A program made the translations under genes and the position numbers. Below the pieces are notes generated by a model. The model was given only the letters and a program-made list of their open reading frames with translations. It was not told where the DNA came from and did no database searches. From Dryomyza anilis (Eukaryota; Arthropoda; Insecta; Diptera; Dryomyzidae), in assembly GCA_951804985.1 (NCBI GenBank), contig OX638135.1, forward strand, positions 10,950,058 to 11,014,057: DNA of 64,000 nucleotides, given 5' to 3'. Below, piece by piece: positions 15,352 through 26,714 of the stretch (its first letter is position 1; each line of letters begins with the position of its first letter).

Positions 15352-16608
15352 CACGCAGAGAAATAATATGGTTACGACATGATCGCGATAACCATGCTAT
15401 GGTCTTTACAATTCTACACGGTTGTCACAATCAAAGTATAGTATTTTCAATTTTATTTCAACAATAATAAGTTCGCTAAAATCATATTATAGTAGACAAT
15501 TTATTATAATATGATTGTATTTCTGAAAAACCAAAATATGGTTGATAAGAACCATGTTATTATTGCGATAAAACTGTCACGAACAAAGTATGGTCAATAC
15601 CAATCATACTATGATATAGACTGATCATAATATAGTAATTTAGTAATTTAGTGTCTTTTAATCTTTGAAACATCATTATTAAAAATAAACATATAACCGA
15701 AAGTTAAAACGTTAATAGTAAATGCTTAATATGAACACAATATAGTTCAAACAAATTTCTATAAATAACATAAACTGCTCGTGTTTAATACAAATGTGTA
15801 TAACAAATTTTAGTGATTAATCGTGTGTTCGCGTTGTCAACTTTATGACGGTGACGCTGTACTTTACACGAAAATTCCTGTGCACGATAAAATTCGAACG
15901 ATGCTGTCCGGCAATTGCAAGCACAGCTTCGCACAGAGTACAGCTTCACGGAGTTTGCAAAATTGTGTCTTTTATTTAAAAATATATACTTATATAATAA
16001 AAAATTGAGATAAAATAATCATTAATTAAACATGTGTCTTATATATAATTTCTTTTCAATCCTCTTTTTCAGGAATTTAGGATGATCAGAATATAATAAT
16101 ATGATCACTGGGCACGTAGGACCATAGTATGGTTATATGAAATCGAAATACGATTAATGACAACCTTAGTATGGTTGTGTGCAATCATACTATGGTCACT
16201 GACAACCATTCTATGGTCACTGACAACCATACTATGGTTACTGACAACCATATTATGGTCACTGACAACCATAGTATGGTCACTCACAACCATGGTATGG
16301 TCACAACCATATTATGATCACTGACAACCATAGTATGGTCACTGCCAACCATACTATGGTCACTGACAACCATAATATGGTCACTGACAACCATAGTATG
16401 GTCACTGCCAACTATAGTATGGTCACTGACAACCATAGTATGGTTGTGTGAAATCGGCGTATGGTCACTGAGGATCATATTATGTTACGCAATATTGTCA
16501 GTGAGGATCATATTAGACAAATTATATGATTTCCTACAACCATAACCCCGAATCATAGTATGATGCCCTTCAAATATGATCACCACAACCATATTTTTTC
16601 TTTGCGTG
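15352..16608. mobile_element. TA-flanked TIR element carrying palindromic minisatellites
   Basis: The left end CACGCAGAGAAATAATATGG is the inverted copy of the right end CCATATTTTTTCTTTGCGTG, and both ends are flanked by TA (15350-15351 and 16609-16610), as expected for Tc1/mariner-type insertion. Both subterminal regions hold copies of an ACCATAGTATGGT-type palindrome, degenerate on the left (15361-15640) and tandem on the right. The centre (15640-16080) is unrelated; 15823-16008 is somewhat GC-richer but shows no recognisable protein. Non-autonomous. Confidence 0.75.
16101..16500. repeat. 21-bp palindromic minisatellite
   Basis: About 16-18 copies of a unit close to ACCATAGTATGGTCACTGACA. 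Its first 13 bases are self-complementary (ACCATAGTATGGT), so each unit can form a small hairpin. Copies vary at the centre (AGT, ACT or ATT) and in the spacer (CACTGACA, CACTGCCA). The minus-strand frames that read as repeated MVVSDHT arise from the 21-bp period and are not genes. Confidence 0.92.
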
Positions 16609-16609
16609 T

Positions 16610-17267
16610 ACGTCCACATCGATAGCTTTTAAACATATATCTATATTTGGATTGCCAGAGCATTTCAATGTCATAGAATTTAAAAAATTATAGTGTAAGA
16701 AGAGCTCGTATCTTTAATCGTGATTTCAAATTGATGGAATCTATGTTTAAAAACCTCAATGGATGTCTAAAAGTTTATATTTAATTAAAAGGGCATATAA
16801 ATTAAATTGACACAAATAAAATACAAAATTTAAAATACTTCAATAAAATTTTTACTTTACTAGAACTACAAGAACTGATGGAAACTACACGATCTCATTT
16901 AAGTTTTCTTTTTGTTGTCGTTAGTATTATTATTTTTCTTTATTGCCATTGATAAATTAAGAATGTGTGCGAGTATGTCTTAATTTAAGAATAAACGAAA
17001 TATGTCTGTAATGCAAATTTCGCAAATTTTCGAGCAATCTAAAATCAAATAAATTGAATGACAGAATGTCATCTTTCGGTCAGGAGCTTAGTCTATGCCC
17101 ATACCGAGATTACTAATTACCGAGTTTAGTCTTCATATTTAGACAAACTCGTACACACGCTAAATATTAGGAATATTTAAGATCGACAATTAAATTTGTA
17201 TGTAAAATTTCACTATTTGAGAAGTTTCCAATAATTACAGATTTTGCATGACTGACTGTGAATCCCG

Positions 17268-17308
<41 letters not shown>

Positions 17309-17645
17309 TTTTGTTTTCAAATTTAATTTTTTCTCTTTGAAATAAACACTAGGAATCTTCAAATGTTTCCAAGAGAATTGATTTGCAGAAAATTTTTACA
17401 CCAGCAGTTGATGCTGAGGAAATTTTGCCGAAAAATCGTAAGTTATGCAATGCAAAAGCATTTCTTAAGCGCGCAGTGTTCTTGATTAAAAAAAATACAT
17501 TGTTAAGTTTGCCGTAAACATACTATGATTTCATTAACGATGCGAACAGTGAAGTTTTTTAATTATTATGATAATAAGGTTATGACTTGATTTATCATTG
17601 GGAACCCAATTCTCGGCTTCACGCGAGAATTTTTACTTTTTATTT
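16610..17645. other. Unassigned AT-rich sequence with short (AT)n
   Basis: I see no supported gene. A 27-bp alternating AT tract lies at about 17278-17304. Confidence 0.5.
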
Positions 17646-17651
17646 TTTGAT

Positions 17652-17975
17652 CTACTTTATTTTATTCGAGTTAAATTTCACCAAAAAAATATCATTACTT
17701 CGGGCGACGAATTGTCGATTTTCAAAATTCTCAATGTACTGAAGAAATTTTAATTTACATATTATGTGAGAATCAGTGTTTTTATGACAATATCTGGAAC
17801 AGGTTCGATCAAAATCATTTTTACTCTTCCAGAAATCTTTTTTTTTGTAATACTGATTAATGTATTTCAATCTAATAAATATAATCAGTTTAAGTTCTGT
17901 GGAACCATATCTATTTGAATTTCTATCGAACGTGTATTTTATAATATGCTCATTAGACTGACAATGAAAAACCAT
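17652..17975 (-). other. Unrecognised 107-codon open frame
   Basis: A minus-strand frame running from ATG to stop with mixed composition: KKKDFWKSKNDFDRTCSRYC near the middle, with four Cys and several His. It is less biased than the other open frames here and overlaps the outer end of the left arm of the 17951-21675 inverted repeat. It may be a fragment of a transposon protein or chance. I do not recognise a family, domain, signal peptide or membrane segment. Confidence 0.2.
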
Positions 17976-18279
17976 GATTTCGAGAGGAGGTCACCCCCTA
18001 GAAATGCTCTATTGGATGAGAAAATCGATGTGAAGAATTTTCAGCGAAATCCGAATATGGGAAATGGACCCGCCTGGATATCAAAGTAAGCGTTTTCGTA
18101 CCTAAATCGATAATTTCAAAATTGTATTGAAATTATGTCTCTCAAACGCATTAAACTAAAAAAGTGGGTAAGTCATCACTTGGAAAATTTTATAACCTTT
18201 CAAGAAAACATAAATAAAAAAATCGGATAAAAAATACAGAAGCAGTGATTATTTAAACAAGCATCCTACGTTTTATATT

Positions 18280-18521
18280 TTAAAAGTTCGATTCCCATCT
18301 AAAATTTATTTCGAATGTGTTTTTGACATCCCTTGCCATTTTTTTTTAGAATGAACTAAAAAAAATGTAGAGTTTTTAAAATGCATTTTTTAATGCAGTT
18401 TTTTACTAATTTTTTTAGTAAATAATAATTAATTTTAATAATTTAATTTCATCTTAAAATAATCGCAAGGGGTGTTAAAAACATAATCAAAATAAATTTT
18501 AGATGGGAATCGAACTTTTGA
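18280..18521. repeat. Palindromic element, ~59-bp arms
   Basis: TAAAAGTTCGATTCCCATCT at 18281 is matched inversely by AGATGGGAATCGAACTTTTG near 18501. The match extends inward to GACATCCCTTGC and GCAAGGGGTGTT, with an unpaired centre of about 120 bp. It lies just before a CAGGCTAGGCGTA motif seen as a transposon end elsewhere in the window. Confidence 0.75.
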
Positions 18522-18672
18522 CTTTAAAGTATTTCAGGCTAGGCGTAACTGATGAAATTATAAAACGAAGAACGCATGTTTATCCTATTAATATAATAAA
18601 TCTGTTTGTTCGTTTGTACGTTTGTACGTTTGTACGTTTGTCCGTTTGTACGTTTGTACGTTTGTACGTTTG

Positions 18673-19515
18673 TTCCGCTTCTCCGTCTAAACGGCTGATC
18701 CGATTTCCTTGAAATTTTTACCACAGATGCGGTATGGTCTGGAAGGAATGATAGGCTATATATGGGCGGGATTGGACAAAGAGGCGTGGCACCTCCCATA
18801 CAACCTAAACTTTCAATACGATATAACTCGGCACTTTCACCAGCTACGAAAATGAAACAAAAAACTCAAATACACAAAAAAATTTAAAAACAAAAAAACA
18901 AAAGCACAAAACAAAACAAAAGCAAAAATACAAAAGCAAAAGCAATCACGTTTTTTCCGCTTCTCCGTCTAAACGGCTGATCCGATTTTCTTGAAATTTT
19001 TACCACAGATGCGGTATGGTCTGGAAGGAATGATAGGCTATATATGGGCGGGATTGGACAAAGAGGCGTGGCACCTCCCATACAACCTAAACTTTCAATA
19101 CGATATAACTCGGCACTTTCACCAGCTACGAACATGAAACAAAAAACTCAAATACACACAAAAAATTAAAAACAAAAAACCAAAAGCACAAAACAAAACA
19201 AAAGCAAAAATACAAAAACAAAAGCAATCACGTTTGTTCCGCTTCTCCGTCTAAACGGCTGATCCGATTGTCTTGAAATTTTTACCACAGATGCGGTATG
19301 GTCTGGAAGGAATGATAGGCTATATATGGGCGGGATTGGGCAAAGAGGCGTGGCACCTCCCATGCAACCTAAACACGATATAACTCGGCACTTTCACCAG
19401 CAACGAACATGAAACAAAAAACTCAAATACAAAAAAAAAAATAAAAACAAAAAAGCAAAAGCACAACACAAAACAAAAGCAAAAATACAAAAACAAAACC
19501 AATCACATAAAACCA
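18673..19515 (+). repeat. Three tandem 282-bp units inside the Helitron
   Basis: The word TTCCGCTTCTCCGTCTAAAC starts at 18673, 18955 and 19237, an exact 282-bp step. Each unit runs through CCACAGATGCGGTATGGTC, a GGCGGGATTGG segment and an A-rich tail of AAAACAAAAGC words. Copy 3 has lost a few bases before CACGATATAACTCGG. Minus-strand frames beginning MGGATPLCPIPP in every copy follow the repeat and are not genes. Confidence 0.93.
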
Positions 19516-19559
19516 CAATCCAAACTAAATGAAAAACAAAAAAAGGAAAGAAAAAGAAA

Positions 19560-21030
19560 AACAAACTCACCACACTAAAACTAACCAAACTAAAACTCAC
19601 CACACTAAAATTCACCCTTAAATTAACCACACTAAATCCCACCACACTATAATTCACCACACTAAAACTCACCACACTAAAATTCACCACACTAAAACTC
19701 ACCACACTAAAACTCACCACACTAAAACTTACCACACTAAAACTCACCACTTAAAAACTCACCACACTAAAACTCACCACACTAAAACTCACCACACAAA
19801 AACTCACCACACTAAAACTCACCACTTAAAAACTCACCACACTAAAACTCACCACACTTAAACTCACCACACTAAAACCCACCACACTAAAATTTCACCA
19901 CACTAAAACTCACCACACAAAAATTCACCACACTAAAACTCACCACACTAAAATTTCTCCACATTAAAACTCATCACACTAAAACTCACCACACTAAAAC
20001 TCACTATACCCAAAAGTCGCCACACTCAAACTCACCGCACTAAAATTCACAACACTAAAACTCACCACATTTAAACTCACCATACCAAAACTCACCACAC
20101 TAAAACTTACCACACTAAAACTCACCACACTTAAACTCACCACACTAAAACTCACCACACAAAAATTCAACACACTAAAATTGAACACACTAAAACTCAC
20201 CACACTAAAATTTCACCACACTAAAACTCACCACACTAAAACTCACTACACTAAAATTTCACCACATTAAAATTCACCACTTTTAAACTCACCACATTAA
20301 AACTCACTACACTCAAATTTCGATACACTAAAACTTACCACACTAAAACTCACCGCACTAAAATTCACCACACAAAAACCCACCGCACTATAATTAACCA
20401 CACTAAAACTCACCACCCTAAAATTCACTACACTAAAACTCACCACCATAAAATTCATCACATTAAAATTCATCACACTAAAACTCACCACAATAAAATT
20501 CACCACACTAAAACCCACCACACTATAATTGACCACACTAAAACTATAATAATAATAATAGTTTGGCGCTACAGTCCTGTACAGAACTTCGGCCGAGCTC
20601 TCTCACCATTTTGAGCTGTGCGTGTTATATTTGTACTCAAAGTGGTGGGACCTACAGTTTATTGCCGAATCCGAACGGCGGGTGAGAGCTTTTTCATAGG
20701 CAATGGTTTTACTCTCGTAGGTTTGCCATTTACTGACGAGAGGTAGCGCGGTATAGAAAAATGTTTCTATGAAAAGATGTTGTTAGCCCCAGTCCAGGCT
20801 TGAACCGGGGACCTTTCGACTCGTAGTCCAACGCACTAACCACTGAGCTACCGCGGCTACACACTTAAAAACACCACACTTAAACTCACCACACTCAAAT
20901 TCACCACACTAAAACTCACCACACTAAAACTCACCACACCAAAACTAACCACAATTAAACTCACCACTCCAAAATTCACCACATCTAAACTCACTACACC
21001 AAAACTTACTACATTAAAACCCACCACTCT
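19560..21030. repeat. 15-bp minisatellite (CACCACACTAAAACT)n, split in two
   Basis: Roughly 65 copies before the SINE (19560-20544) and about ten after it (20860-21030). Units vary (AAAATT, TTAAACT, AAACCC), so the array is older than the AT satellites. The 15-bp period gives minus-strand frames reading repeated VVSFS, which are not proteins. Confidence 0.93.
20545..20857 (-). mobile_element. tRNA-derived SINE with (ATT)n tail
   Basis: Read on the minus strand it starts GCCGCGGTAGCTCAGTGG, containing an RNA polymerase III A box (TAGCTCAGTGG). About 30 bp later comes a B box, GGTTCAAGCC. A body of about 230 bp ends TAGCGCCAAAC followed by (TAT)n/(ATT)n at 20546-20560. A tRNA-like head, an unrelated body and a short simple-repeat tail are the standard SINE layout, implying mobilisation by a partner LINE. 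It interrupts the 15-bp array, so it inserted after that array formed. The target duplication cannot be read because the flanks are themselves repeats. Confidence 0.85.
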
Positions 21031-21195
21031 AAAACTTCTACTGGGAAAAACTCTACGGGGAAGAATTCTACGGGAAAGAATTCTACCGGGAACAATTCTA
21101 CCGGGATGAATTCTACGTTGAGAATTCTACGGGAAAGCGTTCTATGTGGATTTTACGGGAAGATTTCTACTGAGAATAATTCTGCGGAGAAGCGC
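21030..21195. repeat. Second 15-bp minisatellite (GAATTCTACGGGAAA)n
   Basis: About ten degenerate copies of GAATTCTACCGGGAA-type units. It follows directly on the CACCACACT array and lies close to the Helitron 3' end. Confidence 0.85.
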
Positions 21196-21675
21196 AGTCT
21201 GAGAAAAAATTGTCTTTGAGAAAAGTTGTTTTGGCGGAGAATTATTTGGTTACCACATTTATAAATCGAATAAAAAAATTTCAACAGCTAAGCACGGGCC
21301 CCTCATATCAATAATAAAAAAATGTTTTTTATATTAATAAAATCGCTCCATATCTTTGAATTCAGAAAATCTTGGCACGAGTCGTGCACGGCTCCAGCTA
21401 GTGTTTAAATAAGTTTAAAACTGCTTCTGTATTTTTTATCCAATTTTTTTCATTTATAGTTTCTTGAAAAGCTAATAAATATTCCAACAACACTTTCAAT
21501 TTTGAAAGTGTTGATTTAGGTACGAAACCACATACTTTGAGATCCCGGCGGGTCCATTTCCCATATTCGGATTTCGCTGAAAATTCTCCACATCGATTTT
21601 CTTATTCAATAGAGCATTTCTAGGGGGTGAACTTCAAAAAGAAACTTTTCATACAAAATCATTGTCAGTCTAATG

Positions 21676-22378
21676 CCCATATATGTTGATTACATAGTTC
21701 CTGAGTTTTAGTCCAGTTTATAACTTAGTTTTAACTTTTCCCCATTTTAGCTCCTAATTAAAACGAGAAAATGACGTTTATTTAAAATTAAACTAGATTT
21801 AATTTGAAAATGTGATTGAAAAACTTAACATTTAACAAATCATATAAGTTTGCTGCAAATATATTTTTTAGAGGAGTAATTTAAAATAAAATAAATATAT
21901 TTTTTTTTTAATTTAAATACACTGCGCGGTTTACATGGGGTCTTACAATAAAAATATCATTGACATGTTGCTGCGTAGGCAATAATGCGTGCTTTTTATG
22001 CTACTACTACGCAATTATTTTAACTGTTTCTATTAATTAATTAACTATATATTTATTTATTTATTTATTTATTTTAATTCTCACTTTACTACTATTCTAA
22101 TTTTGTTGCATATTTTACTAACAATCAACTTATTTAATATATAATTTTTATCATATTCGTCAATAGAAAAAATCAATAGGTAAAATCAATACATATGAAA
22201 ATAAAAATAAAATAATATTTGCACTATAGTTAAAATTCATTTACACAAATTCGTATATTTACTGTTAAAAAAACATCTTTGGGCCTCACTCAACACCAAG
22301 ATATTTTTATTGTAAAGCTCGATTTTAGCAAAGTATATTTTTTTAGCTTACCAACCTCGTATGTATTTGACCTTTAAG
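21676..22378. other. Unassigned AT-rich sequence upstream of exon
   Basis: I see no supported gene. A (TTTA)n tract lies near 22045-22074. The end holds TATTTGACCTTTAAG, a plausible splice acceptor for the exon that follows. Confidence 0.5.
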
Positions 22379-22567
22379 GTAAACTTTATGCCTCATCAGC
22401 CTTCTATTCCCCAACACTCCATCCCACCGTGGAGGATCAGGTGGAGCTCGCTCGCAGAATATCGCATTCGCTGAGCGATATCAGTAATCACCAATCGAAA
22501 GGACAATCGATGTATGTAAATCGAAAAAAACGCTCGGTGAAATGGGTGCACGAAGGTTCTGGCAAAG
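22379..22567 (+). CDS. Candidate internal exon, basic protein
   Basis: A 189-bp open stretch bounded by an acceptor (TTTGACCTTTAAG|GT) and a strong donor (GGCAAAG|GTAAAA). A second possible acceptor, CCTCATCAG|CC, would start it at 22400. Either choice gives phase 1 at both ends. The translation runs KLYASSAFYSPTLHP, then TVEDQVELARRISHSLSDIS, then NHQSKGQS, then MYVNRKKRSVKWVHEGSGK. Codon use and composition differ sharply from the surrounding AT-rich sequence: Arg is encoded by CGC/CGA, and the residues are mixed rather than F/I/K/N-rich. There is no in-frame stop, and the frame turns into K/T-rich junk immediately after the donor. No catalytic motif, signal peptide or membrane segment is seen. 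The basic MYVNRKKRSVKWV block resembles, by memory only, short basic motifs in synaptopodin-2/chascon-type actin-associated proteins. It could be exon N of the gene whose next visible exon is at 57110. A decayed gene fragment is the alternative. Confidence 0.65.
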
Positions 22568-23751
22568 GTAAAACAAAACAAACAAACAAAAAAATTAAAA
22601 AAAAAACAAGAACAAAACCAAAAAATTCCCGAGGTACCATCCAATCACTGCAATAATAAGCTACACTAAGCATTAACCTTTCAGACACAGCGGCTACATT
22701 TCTTTATTAAAAGTAAAATTTTAAAGAAAGCTTGATAACACTACCAAACATGATATTCCTATGGACACTCCTATATCAATTATATATAATTCTTCTGGAC
22801 TGTAGTAGTCAACAATTATAATTATTAACACAAATTTCAATAATTCGGGACTAATCCCGGGATTGTCAAATTGTCGAAATAACGAATGCAAATATTTCAA
22901 TGCTTATTGACTATCTGTTCTGTACAAATTTTGCAATTGATTTTAAACTACCTTCAGACTTCAGATTTTAAATATTGCCTAGAACTGAATGACAATGCGA
23001 TATTATCGTTTTCTTGCCATCCGGTTCATCATGGTTATATCACAATGGTTCGAAATTAAATACACTTTAAAACATCAATATTTTTAATTTTAACAATATT
23101 AGGCCTTCAATCCTGTCAGACAAAAATCTAACTGACACAAAAAAATAAGAAAAAAAAAATTTGAAATAATATATTTAAAATGAAATATTTAAAAATGAAA
23201 CGTAATGCGGTAGATAATATATTGTATCCATAATGTTAAAAAAATTAAAAACGTTTTATATTAAAAAATATTTTTTGTTTCATATTTTTTTAAAATTATT
23301 TTTCATAAAAAATACTAATAATCTGAAAATAACTTAAAAAATATCAATTTTTTGCCTTATCAAAAAATTCTGGGATAACTGCTATTTATCAGTAATTTTG
23401 ATGTAAAAGATAAAAGAATTTTAAACTTTTATAAATTCAAACAGTACCATTAGATCTGAAATGCTAAAAAATCATCCAAAAATAGTCTAAAATAATCAAA
23501 AATATTCGAGTTTAGATTCAAATATCTTAAAAAATATCAAAATATACGTATTTGTTGGTATATTGTAATTAGTATTAACAATTAATAGAAAAATTACGTT
23601 TAAAGTTTTTTGGAAAACTAGTAAGGGACAGTATTTTCTTAATTCTAAAAAGTGGCTGAAAAGGGCCCAACATTTCGATTGCAATTTTCTTGAAAACTTT
23701 ACCTAACAGAAAAAATATTAAAAAAAAAACACAATGTATGTAGAAATGGTA
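22568..23751. other. Intron-like AT-rich sequence with hAT remnant
   Basis: I see no supported gene. At 22846-22864 the word CGGGACTAATCCCGGGATT matches the subterminal part of the hAT-like family at 24533 and 33160, so a short remnant of that family lies here. Confidence 0.5.
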
Positions 23752-24261
23752 CACTGAGGAAAAATTAATAAAATTAAATATAAAAAGTTATAAATTTAAA
23801 TACTTTTTTCACCCGTAGTCTTTGGAATTTAAATTAAATACTTTTTATTTAAACTTGATGTAAATACTTTTTATTCAAATTTATTACGTACGTAATAAAA
23901 TTTTAAGTAAATACATTTTATTTAAATCTATTACTTATCTAATAAAATATGAAGTAAATACTTTTTATCATTTTTTAATAAGGTTATACCATTTGAATTT
24001 AATCACAACATCATAAATATGTAAATTGGTATTTTAAAAACTATTTATTTCATATAAAGAAGATTAGGAACAAATAAAATTATTATTTTATTTTACTTTT
24101 TTCGAAATTTTTAATGTAATTAAATACTTTTTTATTTATTTTGAAATTAATTACGCGCGTTATATTTTTTGAATGGAGAATTACGTTTTTTATAACAAAA
24201 GTATTTAAATCAAATTTAAATAAATTTTATTTAATTTTATTACGTCACTTTTTTCTTAGTG
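23752..24261. mobile_element. TA-flanked MITE, CACTGAGG family, copy 1
   Basis: A 510-bp element with ends CACTGAGGAAAAATTAATA and CGTCACTTTTTTCTTAGTG, flanked by TA on both sides. The interior is built from the words AAATACTTTTTATTTAAA and TTATTACGTACGTAATAA. Related copies lie at 28691, 33798 and 53396. No coding capacity. Confidence 0.85.
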
Positions 24262-24532
24262 TATATGGGATGTCCATGGCAAAAAAAATTCTTCGTTTTG
24301 TTAATTAGTGTAATTTTCAATGCGCAGTTGTAAATGAAATTTTCCCAACTATGGTACAACTAATTACCAATGATATTAGGAACATGTTATAATAGTTTGT
24401 AAAGTTTTAGAAAGCTTAATAAGAATTTTAAAAAATTATAGTCACTCAATTTTATAGAAAATTTATAAGAGATCGGATACTGCAATTATCACACTCGTGA
24501 AATGTGGAAATATTTATTTTCGCATTCACAGG

Positions 24533-26714
24533 TAGGGATGTCAATCCCGGGATCCTGGGATTTGAGTCAAATCAGTCCCGAAAAACTCATCCCGGGATCA
24601 TCTTTAAATCTCGGGATTTTCGGGATTACAAAAAACGCTAGTAGATCAATTTTTAATAGTTTATGCAAAAGTCTTTCAATGTTTTTATACACATTTCGTG
24701 AAAAAGTAAATCTAACATTTAATGGTCTAAAATCTTAAAACACTGATGTCAATAATAAAGAATTACTTGCTTTTTGACTGTTAATAGTAACAGTCATAAC
24801 AATAATTCACACTTGTTAAAAATTACGTCACTTTCGACTAATAACAATGTTCGGCGAAATTATCATTTTTGTTTCTCCCTGTTTTCATTCATATCATTTC
24901 TACATAATTTTAATGTGCTGATTCGAACTGCGTTTTTAGTTATTTTCCTATACGTAATGTTTTGGAGAAAAATGCAATTTATTATTTTTGCATTTTTCAC
25001 TGCATATAAAAAAAAAAATTATAAAAAGACTAAACAGCCATTGCATTAAACTTAAAATAGTTATTGTCCATGAGTAATGAATGTCGTTGAAGATTTGGTT
25101 GCAATAACCGGTTAATGTTTAAAAATTGAGAAAAAAAAGAATTTGTAATATCACCGGAAAATCATATTTATTAAGAGCTGTTTTATTTTTATTTTAAAAT
25201 ATTAAAATTACTATAGATTCTACTCATTTCGACAATGGTATTACTTTTCGGTGCCTTTTTGATTTTTGAGATAAATAAATTTTTTATTGAATTTCAACTG
25301 TATAAAAATAATTTACTTTTTATTTAAAAAAATATTAATTATAGCAGTATTTTATTGTTATTTCTAAATATATGATAACAATTATTAAGTACTAGGGTTT
25401 GTATGCATACTATTTCTAATGTTTTATAATAATACGAACTGTGTTGATACTTTTTGTACTATTACATTAAAATATCAATTAATTTCAATCGATATTTCAA
25501 TCGTTCTTTTTAAATAACATGATTTAAAACCTTATAATAATGCATCGACCATATATTTCATTCACATCATCAATATATTCTGTTGCAATATCTCCAGAAT
25601 AAAAGTTCTATAGAAATATGTTAATAAATATATATTCATTATCTTAATTTAAAAGACAAATTTATTTCACAGTTAAGTTTTTTAAATGCATATAACTCAA
25701 AAAGTAGAAAGGACACATAAAAAGCAATTCATGGTCGAAATAGGTATTCTCTCTAGTATTATCAATGATTTAAAATATAACATTTATTTTTTACTAAATA
25801 TTATTTTCCGATAATTCCATAAATTGCCCTTATTTTCTAAATTTTTTAAATTTAACAGATTATTTTACCCAAACCATAAACGAACTTTTAATTTGAAGGC
25901 AGTCGAAAATTTACTATAAACTATGTTGGCGAATTAAATCCGGGTTTCGAATAGCGATAAAACTGGAACCGTTGTCTCTGAAGGTAAACTTTATTAATAA
26001 CAAAATCGATAAATAAATATAATTGAACAGTCTAACTAATCTAATTTGGGTCTTATACTAAAATTGTTCACTATTTTTCACATTCATTACAATCAAATTG
26101 TACGTACTACAAATTTCAATCATATAAAATCAATTTGGCCGAGAATAAATCTTGTTACAAAATCTGAATTATAAAGTATAAAATCCACTGAAACGATTGA
26201 GTTTACATAAATAAATCCACGTTCCTAAATTGAGTTAATTTCCAAAATTGTTATTAATTAAAAATCACATATAACTTTAAAAAAATGTGTCTACTATAAA
26301 CTTTTTTTTTTTAATTATAATTTTTTTATAAAATATTGTTTTCCACAAAAAACCAATATCCCAATAAAAATTTGATTGTTCATTCAAAATTAAAATTTTC
26401 TTATATTTGTACTAAAAAATAATTTTTCAATAAAAAATATTAAAAAATGTTTGACGATCAACTGGGGTTTATATATCGTGAATTTTGTATTTTGGATACC
26501 ATGTATATTTGGATACCCAATCTGAAGACAGATGCATTTGAATATATGAGTGTTGTTTGAGCATTAAACATTATAATTGTTTATTATTCAAACATAGATA
26601 TGGTATTTTATGCCTTTGCTATTATTTTTTTAAATCCCGGGACTAATCCCGGGATTCAAATTTTTTAGTCCCGAAATTTCGGGATTGAAAAATAGTCCGG
26701 GATTGACATCCCTA
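24533..26714. mobile_element. hAT-like element with CCCGGGAT subterminal repeats
   Basis: The ends are TAGGGATGTCAATCCCGG and CCGGGATTGACATCCCTA, a near-perfect inverted repeat. Inside each end are further ATCCCGGGAT and CCCGAAA words. The copy at 33160-34519 has the same ends and an 8-bp target duplication, which places the family in hAT-like transposons. Here the flanks (TTCACAGG and GTGTTAGG) match only partly, so the duplication has decayed or the end was rearranged. The interior is AT-rich with no recognisable transposase. It is about 2.2 kb, longer than the other copy. Confidence 0.75.

Larger units (their letters stand above)
18601..21401 (+). mobile_element. Non-autonomous Helitron
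   Basis: The 5' end is TCTGTTTGTTCG preceded by A. The 3' end is a GC-rich hairpin GCACG-AGT-CGTGC, then ACGGCTCCAG, then CTAG followed by T. This fits the Helitron hallmarks: insertion between A and T, TC start, CTRR end, and a hairpin 10-12 bp before the end. No Rep/helicase frame is present. The interior is repeats: a (GTTTGTAC)n start, a triplicated 282-bp unit, a 15-bp minisatellite split by a SINE, and a second minisatellite. It sits between the inverted arms of the surrounding structure. Confidence 0.8.
17951..21675. mobile_element. Inverted-repeat structure enclosing a Helitron
   Basis: The left arm (about 17951-18262) and right arm (about 21402-21675) are inverted copies of each other, running from CATTAGACTGACAATG to ACAGAAGCAGT with small indels. 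Each arm includes a stretch translating as LLDEK-DV-NFQRNPNMGNGP followed by SK; in the right-arm copy, read on the minus strand, the sequence continues CTCAAAGTATGTGG. Between the arms lie a small palindrome (18280-18521) and a Helitron. The outer ends show no clear target duplication, so this could be a foldback transposon or an inverted duplication of older sequence. Confidence 0.65.

Noticed and set aside
16105..16478. Minus-strand frames of repeated MVVSDHT
   Set aside because: The 21-bp repeat period is a multiple of three; this is a minisatellite, not a protein.
16101..16500. CRISPR array
   Set aside because: Repeats are contiguous with short constant spacers, in a eukaryotic transposon context.
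18539..19363. Minus-strand frames starting MGGATPLCPIPP
   Set aside because: They occur once per 282-bp repeat unit inside a non-coding Helitron.
19394..20536. Minus-strand frames of repeated VVSFS
   Set aside because: Translation of the 15-bp minisatellite; varies with unit mutations and has no gene features.
22396..22688. Minus-strand hydrophobic frames opposite the 22379 exon
   Set aside because: They are the antisense of the exon and of the A-rich sequence after it; composition is F/L/C-rich by necessity.
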